A DNA stretch of 64,000 nt, taken from positions 6,324,001 to 6,388,000 of the forward strand of contig NZ_CP139559.1 of assembly GCF_034263275.1 (NCBI RefSeq), written 5' to 3'. Under the pieces are notes generated by a model that searched no databases, was not told the origin of the DNA, and saw nothing but the letters and a program-made list of their open reading frames with translations. The position numbers and the translations under genes are program-made. Each line of letters begins with the position of its first letter. Position 1 is the first letter of the stretch. This document shows positions 52,434 through 62,000 of this stretch, piece by piece. This stretch comes from Mucilaginibacter sp. cycad4. Lineage in GTDB: Bacteria; Bacteroidota; Bacteroidia; Sphingobacteriales; Sphingobacteriaceae.

Positions 52434-53270
52434 TTATCCCACCGGTTCCATTTTTAATTTATCCTGTGTTTTAACTTTAATTATTTCAAGTATCGTTGTA
52501 TCCTGTACAATGTTTGTATCATCATTATGCTCGTGAAAATCAGCCATTTTTCTAAACCTGATCATATCACCGGCACCCCGGCTAATTTTTTCCAGATATT
52601 CTTCTTCCGACCGGCAGTAATAATGATTTATTTGAATCTTATCTACATTCACATCTGAAAATGCACCTGCCACCGGCTCAAAGTTTTCATTTACCGCAAA
52701 CTTTTCGTTCGTGTAATAAAAATAATGGGGGTTATCACACTTGTCGGCAAACTTTGGCTGAATGATACATTTAGTATGGCGGTTTTTGGGGAAATTTGTT
52801 TCCGATCGTAATACAAAGCTCTCCAATTGTGGTTTATTGGTTCGTTTTTTATGGCCGTTTGAACCAAATATAAGCCAGTTAACGTTGAGGCCGCCATATT
52901 CTTTATAATCTTCAAGAAATTCGGACAGATTGTATGGATATGCTTTAGGAACAATAAATTCATCCATATCAACAAATGCTATCCATTGGGTGGATTCACC
53001 AAACCTTTTAACACAGTCATTATAGGCATTCATCTGTTGGCCCTGCCCTTTTATTTTTCTAACAGTTACATAGGAGCTTAACTTCAGTTTCTTCAACGTT
53101 TCTTTGACGGAAATTTTACTCTCGTTGTCATAAAGATAAAAATGCTCTACTCCAATTAATAAGTAATAATTTATCCATTCTTCAAGGTAAGTATTTTCGT
53201 CTTTTATGATGGCGCAAACAGTGAGCTTGTAGTGCTGTTTTGATTTTGTAAAATATTTTAAGGCATGCAT
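52434..53270 (-). CDS. Glycosyltransferase family 92-like protein
   Basis: This 278-residue protein begins with a short basic stretch and then LTVCAIIKDENTYLEEWINYYLLIGVEHFYLYDNES, a pattern of the GT92/DUF23 group. The metal-binding DxD equivalent is FVDMDEFIVP (~98-107). HYFYYTNEKF and IQINHYYCRSEEEYLEKISRG match the later conserved His/Cys region. It probably adds a hexose, often galactose in characterised members, to a surface glycan. The base composition is more AT-rich than the surroundings, which suggests transfer with the neighbouring glycosyltransferase region. Confidence 0.85.
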   Translation of the reverse strand: MHALKYFTKSKQHYKLTVCAIIKDENTYLEEWINYYLLIGVEHFYLYDNESKISVKETLKKLKLSSYVTVRKIKGQGQQMNAYNDCVKRFGESTQWIAFVDMDEFIVPKAYPYNLSEFLEDYKEYGGLNVNWLIFGSNGHKKRTNKPQLESFVLRSETNFPKNRHTKCIIQPKFADKCDNPHYFYYTNEKFAVNENFEPVAGAFSDVNVDKIQINHYYCRSEEEYLEKISRGAGDMIRFRKMADFHEHNDDTNIVQDTTILEIIKVKTQDKLKMEPVG

Positions 53271-53335
53271 AGATATATACAGATTAGTTTGTGAATAAGG
53301 TTTAGTTACCGGTCAACTTGTTGTACAAGGGCTTA

Positions 53336-53548
53336 TCAGGTATTATGCCGCCGGGCAAATCTTCTTGCAAAATTCATTTTTGATAAGTCTTTACGTTCCT
53401 TCGCAAACGAAAACAAATCGTCATAATCAGCAAACATGGATTTGTAATAGCGGAAGGCCAATACTTATTACGCTTGTTTAATAACGCGTGATATAGTTTT
53501 TTCAATATAATTTTTGTCGGCAGATTTCAGGTTATGATATCCTTTCAT
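53336..53548 (-). pseudogene. Decayed reading frame, possible glycosyltransferase C-terminus
   Basis: On the minus strand MKGYHNLKSADKNYIEKTIS... runs into two consecutive TAA codons (53470-53465). It then continues in the same frame as LAFRYYKSMFADYDDLF, then SFAKERKDLSKMNF and ARRFARRHNT before TGA at 53336. The downstream part looks like real protein sequence. It is flanked by glycosyltransferase genes on both sides, so a broken glycosyltransferase is the simplest reading. The family was not identified. Confidence 0.45.
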
Positions 53549-54049
53549 ATTACCGGATAATAAAATATTAGTGTTTTTTTAATTACGATAAAATTTTCGT
53601 TAACGCTACATGCTTTCTGAGGTAATTTACCCTTTATGTCAATTTTCCGGTTGCCTTTTAAAAAGTTGGGCAGTAATGCCATGATGATCCGGAATTAATT
53701 GTTTTCTGGCGATTATTTAAACCGCAAAATCTTGTTTTTGAAGCAAGAAACTATAATACTGAAAATGAAAGCTGTTTGTAACACAATTATGTTATTGGGT
53801 ATAAATCCCAAAGATATAAAAACATATATACAATTGTAAAGGCTTCCTCCCCCTCCTCTATGTGATTAATACAAAATCGCTTGGTTATCTGCGGTTATGC
53901 CTGATTTAAGTACGGCCGCAAAAAAGGCATCAATATTGCTTGAAGTTTTCTTCAGGAATATATCGTATAAGTTAACTCCGATGGGTTAAATATGTTAAAA
54001 AATGATTGCATTGTAATTATTCGTTAAAAGTTTACGTTAATACTAAGTA
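53549..54049. other. ~500-bp AT-rich stretch without an intact gene
   Basis: A minus-strand fragment near 53675-53540 (MALLPNFLKGNRKIDIKGK...) may be more of the decayed coding sequence in another frame. The rest is AT-rich with no recognised element. The region looks like an eroded part of a glycan-synthesis locus. Confidence 0.4.
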
Positions 54050-55072
54050 ATGAACAAAAGTTTACTATCTATGAAAGATACCCCCCTTGTTTCTATTGTA
54101 TTGTGCACATACAACGGAGAGAAGTACCTGCGTCAGCAATTGGACACGTTGATTACACAAACTTATGAAAACGTTGAAATTATAGCAGTTGATGATTGCT
54201 CTTCGGATAGCACATGTGATATTCTGCAGCAATATGCAGCTTTGCATCCCCGGTTTCATGTTTATAAAAATGACCGTAACGTCGGTTTCGCAAAAAACTT
54301 TGAAATAGCCTTTGGCTATTCAAAAGGAGAACTCATCGCTTTTTGTGATCAGGATGATTTATGGCACCCTGAAAAGATTGAATTACAGGTAAACGCAATA
54401 GGCAATAACCAGCTTATTTATCATGATTCGGAGTTTATTGATGAATACGGCCAACGCTTTTCTTATTATAACTCGGAAGTGGTTAATGATAGCGGGAGTA
54501 ATTACAACTACAAAATGTCGGATGTTTATAATTTTTATAAAGGCAACGACCCGGAAGTTTTCCTGCTGCAAAATTGTGTTTCCGGCCATGCTATTATGGC
54601 GAGGCGTGATTTACTGAAGCACGCCCTTCCTTTTAATAAAGAGTTTTATCACGATTGGTGGCTCAGTTATGTTGCTGTAAATATTGGTACTATAGATTTT
54701 ATACCAAAGTGCCTGGTTAAGTATCGTCGTCATGCTGAAAGCAGTACTGTAAAGGATAGAAACACGGAAACTAAAGGTCAAAAGCTAAAACAGGATATCA
54801 AATGGATAGCTCATTGTTTAAAATTTAAGTCGAACAAGAACCCTGAATTTGTAAAAAGGCTGTATAATCTTTATAGCGGATATACCAGCCATTTTTTGTC
54901 GCTGCGTTTATGGTGGCTCCTTAAACAAAATGCCCATAAACTATATTACTTAACCAAGCGCAGTGAAATATCACAACAACGCGATGTAAACCGCTTTATC
55001 TGGGGTGTGAGGTCACGCGATTTTTGGTACACGCATATCAAAAAGAAGCCGGAAAAAGTATTTAATATTTGA
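54050..55072 (+). CDS. GT2-family glycosyltransferase, rhamnosyltransferase-like
   Basis: This 340-residue protein has a GT-A fold: VSIVLCTYNGEKYLRQQLDTL (~14-34), IIAVDDCSSDSTCDIL, and the metal-binding FCDQDDLWHPEKIELQ (~103-118). FNKEFYHDWWLSYVA carries the acceptor-side acidic residues. The DQDDLW form is typical of dTDP-rhamnose-type (RfbF-like) enzymes. It would extend O-antigen or capsule chains at the cytoplasmic face. An in-frame ATG at residue 8 (MKDTPLVS) is an equally good start. Confidence 0.92.
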   Translation: MNKSLLSMKDTPLVSIVLCTYNGEKYLRQQLDTLITQTYENVEIIAVDDCSSDSTCDILQQYAALHPRFHVYKNDRNVGFAKNFEIAFGYSKGELIAFCDQDDLWHPEKIELQVNAIGNNQLIYHDSEFIDEYGQRFSYYNSEVVNDSGSNYNYKMSDVYNFYKGNDPEVFLLQNCVSGHAIMARRDLLKHALPFNKEFYHDWWLSYVAVNIGTIDFIPKCLVKYRRHAESSTVKDRNTETKGQKLKQDIKWIAHCLKFKSNKNPEFVKRLYNLYSGYTSHFLSLRLWWLLKQNAHKLYYLTKRSEISQQRDVNRFIWGVRSRDFWYTHIKKKPEKVFNI

Positions 55073-55116
55073 GTTCCATGCTTTCGTGATAGCCCGTTTA
55101 CTATTGAAATGTTTAT

Positions 55117-55124
55117 TATTTTTG
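55117..55124 (+). promoter_or_regulatory. Bacteroidota -7 box (TATTTTTG) abutting the Crp-family start
   Basis: An exact TAnnTTTG match ends one base before the first ATG and four before the second, so the transcript should start at the second ATG, leaderless. Confidence 0.5.
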
Positions 55125-55125
55125 G

Positions 55126-55704
55126 ATGATGCATCCGGAATTTGAAACATATCTGCGAAGAAGCAACCTGTCTGAAGAGGCGATCCAACGGGTCAGTGAT
55201 CTGGCAGTGGCAAGGAAGTTGCGTCGTAACGAACTCTTTTTTAGCGCAGGCGAAATTTGCCGGCATAAAGTTTTTGTACTGAACGGATTACTGTACACCT
55301 TCAATATTTCTGCCGATGGCAATCAGCATATTCTGCAATTCTCGCCCGAAAACAGCTGGACGCTTGATGTTGAAAGTTACGACCGCCAGATACCCGCACA
55401 AGTGAGCATAGGAGCGGTAGAACCCAGTACAATACTCTGCTGGCAGAAAAAAGATTTTGATATGTTGCTGACGGAGGTGCCGCAACTGAAAAAATTTGCC
55501 GAAGGGCTCATTGCCCGTAACATCCATTACAGCCGAAAGCGGATCCTTATTTCATTAAGCGCAACGCCCGAAGAAAAGTACGAGGATTTTGTCCATACTT
55601 TTCCAGACTACCTGGCTCGTTTGCCCTTGCGCATGATTGCCGCTTATCTTGGCATCTCCATAAAAACCCTTACCCGGATCCGTCACGCACAGCTTCAGCG
55701 CTAA
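55126..55704 (+). CDS. Crp/Fnr-family transcriptional regulator
   Basis: This 192-residue protein has a cyclic-nucleotide-binding-type beta-roll (~25-115, LRRNELFFSAGEICRHKVFVLNGLLYTF, then HILQFSPENSWTLD). A C-terminal helix-turn-helix follows: LPLRMIAAYLGISIKTLTRIRHAQL (~165-190). The cAMP-contacting residues are not conserved, as in many Bacteroidota members, so the signal is unknown. Either ATG at 55126 or 55129 may be used. It is 74 bp ahead of an SDR-type gene on the same strand, a likely target. Confidence 0.92.
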   Translation: MMHPEFETYLRRSNLSEEAIQRVSDLAVARKLRRNELFFSAGEICRHKVFVLNGLLYTFNISADGNQHILQFSPENSWTLDVESYDRQIPAQVSIGAVEPSTILCWQKKDFDMLLTEVPQLKKFAEGLIARNIHYSRKRILISLSATPEEKYEDFVHTFPDYLARLPLRMIAAYLGISIKTLTRIRHAQLQR

Positions 55705-55778
55705 TTGAAATTATGGTCAGCTGACCATTTTTAGCGGATTTTTATTAGTGAATTTTGTATTAACAAAATCATTAATGT

Positions 55779-56675
55779 ATGCGTGTATTTGTAACCGGAG
55801 CCTCCGGATTTGTAGGCTCAGCAATAGTAAAAGAACTTTTAGGCACGGGTCATGAGGTACTGGGCCTTGTCCGTTCAGATAAGGGTGCCGAACAGGTGGC
55901 GTCAACCGGTGCCGAAGTATACCGCGGCGATGTCAATGACCTTGAATTTATTCAGCAAGGGGCCGCTGCCTGTGATGCTGTTATCCATACGGCCTTTAAC
56001 CACGATTTTTCGCAGTTTAAAGCCAACTGTGAGGCCGATCGCAAGGTAATCGAGGCCCTGGGCGATGCACTGGCCGGAACAAACAAACCTTTAGTTATTA
56101 CCTCCGGAGTAGGGCTTTTGAATTATGGCCGGCTGGTTACCGAAGATGACGCGCCGCCTGGAGGATCAGATGTTATTCCGCGAGTAGCTTCAGAAGAAGC
56201 CGCTGTGGCTGCAGCTGCAAAAGGTGTAAAGGTTTATACGGTGCGCCTGCCGCCAAGTGTACATGGTAAGGGCGATCATGGTTTTGTACCGATGATCATT
56301 AACATGGCCCGGGAAAAAGGAGAATCGGTCTATATAGCTGAAGGAAGTAATCGCTGGCCCGCAGTTCATCGTTTAGATGCCGCGGTTTTATATCGCCTGA
56401 TCATAGAAAAGCAACCGGAACTTCGCGTATTTCATGCCGTAGCTGAAGAAGGCATCGCATTCCGGGAAATTGCTGAAGCTATTGGCGGGGGCCTGCATTT
56501 GCCTGTATTGAGCAAAACCGGGGATGAAGCGGCGGCGCATTTTGGCTGGTTTTTGCACTTTGCATCATTGGGTTGCCCGTCATCAAGCGAAAAAACGCGC
56601 GCTACCTTAAATTGGCACCCCAAAGCGACAGGATTAATTGCTGATATAGGCGCTGCAGGTTATTTGCTGAAATAG
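55779..56675 (+). CDS. NAD(P)-dependent epimerase/SDR-family protein
   Basis: This 298-residue protein is an extended-type SDR: MRVFVTGASGFVGSAIVKEL gives the TGxxGxxG cofactor loop (~6-13), and DAVIHTAFNHDFSQF follows. The usual YxxxK catalytic pair is not obvious. VASEEAAVAAAAKGVKVYTVRLPPSVHG occupies its place, as in the DUF1731/NAD-epimerase-like proteins often found with a regulator. The substrate is unknown, and base composition is like the neighbours. It is followed by a terminator shared with the convergent LytTR gene. Confidence 0.88.
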   Translation: MRVFVTGASGFVGSAIVKELLGTGHEVLGLVRSDKGAEQVASTGAEVYRGDVNDLEFIQQGAAACDAVIHTAFNHDFSQFKANCEADRKVIEALGDALAGTNKPLVITSGVGLLNYGRLVTEDDAPPGGSDVIPRVASEEAAVAAAAKGVKVYTVRLPPSVHGKGDHGFVPMIINMAREKGESVYIAEGSNRWPAVHRLDAAVLYRLIIEKQPELRVFHAVAEEGIAFREIAEAIGGGLHLPVLSKTGDEAAAHFGWFLHFASLGCPSSSEKTRATLNWHPKATGLIADIGAAGYLLK

Positions 56676-56706
56676 AGGTTTGACCAAAGCTTTCAGTTTA
56701 ACCCAA

Positions 56707-56752
56707 AGAAAAAGGAGCTGTTGTATAATGTGCAACAGCTCCTTTTTATCAT
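56707..56752. terminator. Bidirectional terminator between convergent genes
   Basis: AAAAAGGAGCTGTTG / CAACAGCTCCTTTTT has a 10-nt loop and gives A/T runs on both sides. It can end both the SDR and the LytTR transcripts. Confidence 0.85.
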
Positions 56753-56764
56753 TGTCACAAGCTG

Positions 56765-57469
56765 TTATGAAACAACCAAACCGCGAACAACTTCATAATA
56801 AGCATCGCTTACAGGCAGCTCGATACCCGCCAATTGCACTTTACGATTTTGTATCGATCTTATTTTGTTTACCGGAACAATATAGCTGCGGTGAATCCGC
56901 TGAAATTTAGCCGCGGGCAGTTTTTTCAATACTTCTTTTAAAGGTATTAGTGTAAGCACGGGTTTATCATTGGTTAAATGGATCCGGATATAATTTTCCA
57001 TGCTTTCGATATACCTGATTGTGCTCAGCGCGATCTTTATAACCCGGTATTCCGATTGTACGTACAGGCTTTCGTCTATATCATTAGGTTTGCCTTTCGC
57101 CTCGTTTTTATACTGATGAATCATAAGCGCTTTTTCTATTGCCCGGGTAAAGCGTTCAAGTTCTACTGGTTTTTCAACAAAATCCACAGCTTCCAGCTCA
57201 AAGCCTTCATAAGCATAGTTCCGGTAGGATGTTGTGAAAATGATCATGGGCTTTACTGTCAGCGATCTTGCAAGGTCAATACCGGTGATATCAGGCATAT
57301 TGATATCCAAAAAAACCAGGTCGACCGCCTTGCTTTTTAAGAATTCGGCTGCTGAAATTGCGTCTTCAAATGTTTTGATAAGCTGCAGGGCCGGAAACTG
57401 CGATACATATTCACTAATGAGCTTTAATGCTAAAGGCTCATCATCAATGGCTATACATTTTAAGTTCAT
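56765..57469 (-). CDS. LytTR-family response regulator
   Basis: This 234-residue protein has a receiver domain: CIAIDDEPLALKL, phospho-acceptor Asp in LVFLDINMPDITG (~54), and IIFTTSYRNYAYEGFE. A LytTR DNA-binding domain follows (~140-230, IRYIESMENYIRIHL, IHRSYIVPVNKI). It should be phosphorylated by the LytS-type kinase, whose gene ends two bases upstream. The nearby TonB receptor (58901) is the obvious target but reads divergently. Confidence 0.95.
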   Translation of the reverse strand: MNLKCIAIDDEPLALKLISEYVSQFPALQLIKTFEDAISAAEFLKSKAVDLVFLDINMPDITGIDLARSLTVKPMIIFTTSYRNYAYEGFELEAVDFVEKPVELERFTRAIEKALMIHQYKNEAKGKPNDIDESLYVQSEYRVIKIALSTIRYIESMENYIRIHLTNDKPVLTLIPLKEVLKKLPAAKFQRIHRSYIVPVNKIRSIQNRKVQLAGIELPVSDAYYEVVRGLVVS

Positions 57470-57471
57470 GA

Positions 57472-58611
57472 TTAAGTTTGTAAGGTTAACTGAACAATAT
57501 ACTCCTGGTTATCATTGCTGATATTTAATATATGCCTGCCGTTATACAAATGCTCTAAACGGCGGCGCGTGTTTTTGATCCCTATCCCGATGCCGGTATG
57601 TTCGTTGTTACCTGAACTGAAAATCCGGTTCTTACAATAAAAAAACAGGGTTGTTTCGCGGATAGCCAGTTTGATTGTGATAGTTGATCCTTCATGTTTG
57701 CTAACGCCATACTTGAAAATATTTTCAATAAAGGTCATTAACAACAGGGGGGCTATTTGTCTTCCGTCAACCTCGCCATCTACCTCAAAATCAACAATGG
57801 TGAGGCTGCCTGTGCGTAAACGCTGCAATTCAATATAACTGGTAATGCAATCAATTTCACGCTGCAGCGGGGCAAAATTTTCGGTTATATCTTCCGTAAC
57901 ATAGCGCATAATTTTTGAAAGCCTCATAACGCTGTCGGCTGCATGATCATCCTTCGTTAAAACAAGCGTATAAATATTGTTCATGGTATTGAACAGAAAA
58001 TGCGGGTTGATCTGTGCTTTCAGAAAAGAGAGTTCGGCGGTTGCTTTGTCTGCTTCTGCCCGGGCAGCCTTTTGCTCGGTAAGCAGCCATTTCCGGATGA
58101 CCTTAGTAGCCCCGCTAAAGGCAAGAAGCGTAAAAAAAATGAAGAAACTGGTAATATCCAGCGGCTGTTTAAATGGCGACCTGCTTAAAGGCCTGTCCCG
58201 ATAGGATGGCAAACCAGGGCCTTGCCCCGGCAGCTTTCCCGATTGATGATTTCCACTGCCGGGCTGAATGAAGGATGAATATCTGGCCGGAGAGCCGCCA
58301 AAACTTTCTTTTTCATGAATGTGGAGCAACCGGTCAAATGGGCGGATACAAAATACCCCAAACAGTAAAACAAATGCAGCAAGGCTATAGGAAACGTATT
58401 TTTTATTGAGCAGCAGCCGCTGAACAAGAAAAGTATTGCTGTAAAAAACAATCATAAAAGTAAGTCCGAACAGCCAGTAGTCGGCGTTGTGCAAAAGGAT
58501 CATGATATCGCCAAAGCCGTTGCCGCTATGCAAAAAGATCAGTGGAATGGCCATAAGCGTTATCCAGCCGGCCAAATGCAGGGCCACTGAAATCGTTTTA
58601 ATTCGTGACAT
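57472..58611 (-). CDS. LytS/YehU-type sensor histidine kinase
   Basis: The start is at MSRIKTISVALHLAG; the frame extends five codons further. The 379-residue protein has four membrane helices (~9-30, ~41-60, ~75-95, ~160-180). The phospho-acceptor His is in AQINPHFLFNTMNNIYTL (~210), the His_kinase family pattern, and the ATPase domain has GIGIGIKNTRRRLEHLYNG. A Pro/Gly-rich loop (~115-145) lies between membrane helices 3 and 4. It is paired with the LytTR regulator gene in one operon. Confidence 0.93.
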   Translation of the reverse strand: MSRIKTISVALHLAGWITLMAIPLIFLHSGNGFGDIMILLHNADYWLFGLTFMIVFYSNTFLVQRLLLNKKYVSYSLAAFVLLFGVFCIRPFDRLLHIHEKESFGGSPARYSSFIQPGSGNHQSGKLPGQGPGLPSYRDRPLSRSPFKQPLDITSFFIFFTLLAFSGATKVIRKWLLTEQKAARAEADKATAELSFLKAQINPHFLFNTMNNIYTLVLTKDDHAADSVMRLSKIMRYVTEDITENFAPLQREIDCITSYIELQRLRTGSLTIVDFEVDGEVDGRQIAPLLLMTFIENIFKYGVSKHEGSTITIKLAIRETTLFFYCKNRIFSSGNNEHTGIGIGIKNTRRRLEHLYNGRHILNISNDNQEYIVQLTLQT

Positions 58612-58900
58612 ACAGTAAAGTAACACAATCGGTTTTTACAGGGAAACAAACAATCGGTGACCGGGCCAAATGTATAGATGAAATACCCATTCAATTAGCT
58701 GAAAGGGGAATTCTGCAGGAAACGAATAGCAGGAGAAAAGGCCCTGATTTGAAACATGGCGATCTGTTCATCATTAAAAAAGGGCCGTTCATCTATGCCA
58801 GCTGTCTTAAATTAAAGTTTGCCGTTACGTTTACATTGGGGGAAAAAGCACCCGGGCATTTATTCTCAATCAGCAGAAACATGCGCCTGGTATTGATAAC

Positions 58901-61174
58901 ATGAAACTTAAGATATTTGCATTAAATATACTACTTCTGCTATTGAGCAGCCACGGGCTGTATGCGCAGCAAAAAACTATTTCGGGAATGGTTATTGACA
59001 GTGCCACCCGTGTGCCGGTTAACGGCGTTACCGTTGTTTTAAACCCGGTAAACCAAACAGCTATTACAGGCGAGACCGGGCACTTTTCATACAGGAACGT
59101 GGGGCCGGCGGCACTATCCCTTACAATTACCGCCGTGGGCTACCAAAAAAAAGTTATTCCACTTACCGAACCCGACCTTAAGCCCCTGATATGCCTGAGC
59201 CCGAAACAGACCCTGTTGACCGATGTGGTGATCACCGCTAATAACCCGAACCCTTATAAAGCCATCAGCGAAACAGATATAAAATTACGCGGTGTTTCCA
59301 ATTCGCAGGAAGTACTGCGTATAGTTCCGGGCCTGTTTATTGGTCAGCATCAGGGAGGCGGTAAAGCCGAACAGATCTTTTTAAGGGGCTTTGACAATGA
59401 TCATGGTACCAATATCAATATGAGTGTTGACGGTATGCCAATCAATATGGTATCACAAGCACATGGACAGGGCTATGCCGACAGTCATTTTATCATCCCG
59501 GAAACAATTGAAAGTACCAACTATCAAAAAGGCATGTATAATGCAGAGAAAGGCGACCTGGCAGTTACCGGGTTTGTGAACTTTAACACAGCCAACGCAA
59601 TCAGTTCAAACCAGGTTAAAATAGAAGGCGGGCAATATAATACTTACCGGGTGTTTGGCATGGTCAACCTGCTTGGTGAAAAAGCTAAAGCCGATAACCA
59701 GTCCTGGTATGCCGCTTCAGAATACCGGTACAGCGATAGTTATTTTAACAATCCGCAACACTTTAAACGCTTCAACTTTTTCACCAAATATCATGGGAGG
59801 TTAAATGCTAATAATTGGCTAACGGTTAGCACTTCTGCCTTATCCAGCGCCTGGAAAGCATCGGGCCAGATTCCGGAAAGCGCGGTGAACGATGGTATCG
59901 TTGGTTTTTACGGCGCGCTTGACCCCAACGAAGGCGGAACAACATCGCGCATCAATGTGAATGCACAGCTTTTAACCGGGCTTCCAAATCACGATATCCT
60001 CAAAAACCAGTTTTATTATTCGCGTTATAAATTTGATCTGCATACTAATTTTACGTTTTATCTTGCAGATACAGTTCATGGTGACGAGATCCGTCAACGG
60101 GAATCACGCAATTTGTATGGCTACAACGGCAGTTATCTTCATGAAGGTTATATTGGCAACACCAGGCTGACAACGGAAGCAGGGATCAATACCCGGCTGG
60201 ATATGACCAGGGGTTCGGAATTGTCGCATACGGCGAATAACTTCACTGTTATCAATCCCATTAAATCAGGTGATATTACCGAATTGAGTGCCGGAACCTA
60301 CCTGAATGAAACGTTCCGGTTCAGCTCAAAATTTTCCGTGAGCGCAGGTTTAAGGTTTGATCAGTTTTATTACCGGTATAATAACAAACTGGCTACTGAC
60401 AGCACGCTTAACGGTATTGGTGTTTATACCGCCAATAATAATGTAGTGAGCCCTAAATTGAATTTTTATTACCAGGTTAATGACAAAACCCAGCTTTATT
60501 TATTAACCGGGAAAGGCTTCCATTCCAATGATACACGGGTGGTTGTGGCACGGGGAGGTTTGCAAACTTTGCCCGCAGCATACGGTGCCGATTTGGGCAC
60601 AGTATTTAAGCCTGCAAAAACCCTGTTATTCAACGCCGCCTTATGGTACAGTTACCTGGAAAAAGAATATGTATATGCTGGTGATGGAGGTTCGGTAGAA
60701 TTTAGTGGCCGTACCCGCCGCATTGGTTTTGACTTGTCCGGACGCTACCAACCGCTCAAATCCTTATACTTTGATGCGGACATTAATTACGCATGCGGGC
60801 GTTCGCCGGACGACCCGGCCGGGGCAAACAATATTCCTTTAGCACCAGTTTGGAGCAGCGCAGGCGGCATAACTTATATTTTTAAAAACGGTTTGAACGG
60901 AAGCCTACGCTACCGGTATCTTGGTGACCGCCCTGCAAATGCCGATTATAGCCTGACTGCCAGGGGCTATTTCATCAATGACCTGGTATGGAATTATACC
61001 CAGCCCAAATATGAAATTGGTTTAACGATAAATAACCTGTTCAATGTGCGGTGGAAGGAAACTCAATTTGAAACAGTTACCCGGTTAAAAAACCAGGCGC
61101 CTGTTGATGGAATAGCTTTTACGGCAGGAACAAAGTTCGCAGCCTTGGTGCATCTCAGTTATTTCTTTAAATAA
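58901..61174 (+). CDS. TonB-dependent outer-membrane receptor
   Basis: This 757-residue protein has a signal peptide ending GLYAQ (~22). A carboxypeptidase-regulatory-like domain (~27-105, ISGMVIDSATRVPVNGVTVVL) leads to the plug (~118-225, QIFLRGFDNDHGTNINMSVDG) and a barrel to the C-terminal Phe (VHLSYFFK). It has no SusD partner and is too short for SusC, so it fits siderophore, metal or vitamin uptake. The ligand is unknown. The gap before it (58612-58900) holds no convincing gene. Confidence 0.94.
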   Translation: MKLKIFALNILLLLLSSHGLYAQQKTISGMVIDSATRVPVNGVTVVLNPVNQTAITGETGHFSYRNVGPAALSLTITAVGYQKKVIPLTEPDLKPLICLSPKQTLLTDVVITANNPNPYKAISETDIKLRGVSNSQEVLRIVPGLFIGQHQGGGKAEQIFLRGFDNDHGTNINMSVDGMPINMVSQAHGQGYADSHFIIPETIESTNYQKGMYNAEKGDLAVTGFVNFNTANAISSNQVKIEGGQYNTYRVFGMVNLLGEKAKADNQSWYAASEYRYSDSYFNNPQHFKRFNFFTKYHGRLNANNWLTVSTSALSSAWKASGQIPESAVNDGIVGFYGALDPNEGGTTSRINVNAQLLTGLPNHDILKNQFYYSRYKFDLHTNFTFYLADTVHGDEIRQRESRNLYGYNGSYLHEGYIGNTRLTTEAGINTRLDMTRGSELSHTANNFTVINPIKSGDITELSAGTYLNETFRFSSKFSVSAGLRFDQFYYRYNNKLATDSTLNGIGVYTANNNVVSPKLNFYYQVNDKTQLYLLTGKGFHSNDTRVVVARGGLQTLPAAYGADLGTVFKPAKTLLFNAALWYSYLEKEYVYAGDGGSVEFSGRTRRIGFDLSGRYQPLKSLYFDADINYACGRSPDDPAGANNIPLAPVWSSAGGITYIFKNGLNGSLRYRYLGDRPANADYSLTARGYFINDLVWNYTQPKYEIGLTINNLFNVRWKETQFETVTRLKNQAPVDGIAFTAGTKFAALVHLSYFFK

Positions 61175-61493
61175 CTCCTATCCGGGGGGATTTTTTAGAT
61201 GGAACTTGTTATGGATTTGAGGAAGAGGTTGGCTGTAAAAAATAAAAGCCTCCCAACCTTGCGTCGGGAGACTTTCAACCTAAACCTTATCACAATTAAA
61301 CCGGTAAGTTTACCAGTTCGTGAATCTTATTACAATCACTGTGCCAAAGTTGGCAACTTTTTAAATTTTTATTTAATGTATCCTTGTTGATACATTAATC
61401 TTAGGTTAAAACTGATATTTCTGTTACAAACGGCAGTCGCAAATAGTGTTAATGTGACACTATGGATAATTTGGCATATAGAAAACTGAACAC
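61175..61493. other. 319-bp gap with one terminator-like hairpin
   Basis: On the minus strand CTCCCGACGCAAGGTTGGGAG (61242-61262) is followed by GCTTTTATTTTTT, a good Rho-independent terminator for the anti-sigma transcript. The short open frame at 61199-61390 crosses it and is not supported. Confidence 0.55.
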
Positions 61494-62000
61494 TTATGCC
61501 TCTTTTGCAGCTTTTTTTCTACGCAGATAACTGTCAGTTAAAAATAGCGCCAAAATTACATCAAATACGAAAAAACTTTTCATGAAGGCGCTGTTGAAAA
61601 TGCTGTTAGCTGCGGGCAATTTAACATCTGCAAGTAGTTTAATGTTTACAACACTGAACGGATTTCCTGAAATTTGGACATTTGAAAGGGTGATTGCCAG
61701 CAGGGCCAATATGCTTAGCACAAAAAAGGCAGCAATACCCAGTATAATCTTTTTATTTATAGTTGATTTCAGAGGTGCCAGCGCCTGATCTGCCCTGATA
61801 GCCTCCATTACATTATAGTTAAAAGCCATTGATGGTTCATCAAGTTCCAGATCAGCAAATTCCTGGTTCAACACCAGCAGTTTAGTGTACTTTTGTTTGT
61901 ACAGTTCGTCTTCCTCAATAAGCCGGGCAATGGTTTCCTGCTCAGCCGGTGTGCAGGTACCATCAATATAGTTCCAAAGTTTTTCTTCGATGGTATTCAT
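61494..62000 (-). CDS. Membrane anti-sigma factor-like protein
   Basis: This 168-residue protein begins with an N-terminal zinc-finger-less anti-sigma region (EEKLWNYIDGTCTPAEQETIARLI), the usual start of Bacteroidota ECF partners. Two membrane helices follow at ~85-106 and ~142-160. There is no long periplasmic domain, so the signal may be membrane state. Its ATG overlaps the sigma stop in ATGA, giving coupled synthesis. Confidence 0.82.
   Translation of the reverse strand: MNTIEEKLWNYIDGTCTPAEQETIARLIEEDELYKQKYTKLLVLNQEFADLELDEPSMAFNYNVMEAIRADQALAPLKSTINKKIILGIAAFFVLSILALLAITLSNVQISGNPFSVVNIKLLADVKLPAANSIFNSAFMKSFFVFDVILALFLTDSYLRRKKAAKEA

Noticed and set aside
58605-58904. 99-codon plus-strand frame overlapping the TonB receptor start
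   Set aside because: The composition is not protein-like, there is no recognisable motif, and it begins inside the end of the divergent kinase gene.
61199-61390. 63-codon plus-strand frame after the TonB receptor
   Set aside because: It runs through a terminator-like hairpin and has no conserved-looking segment.
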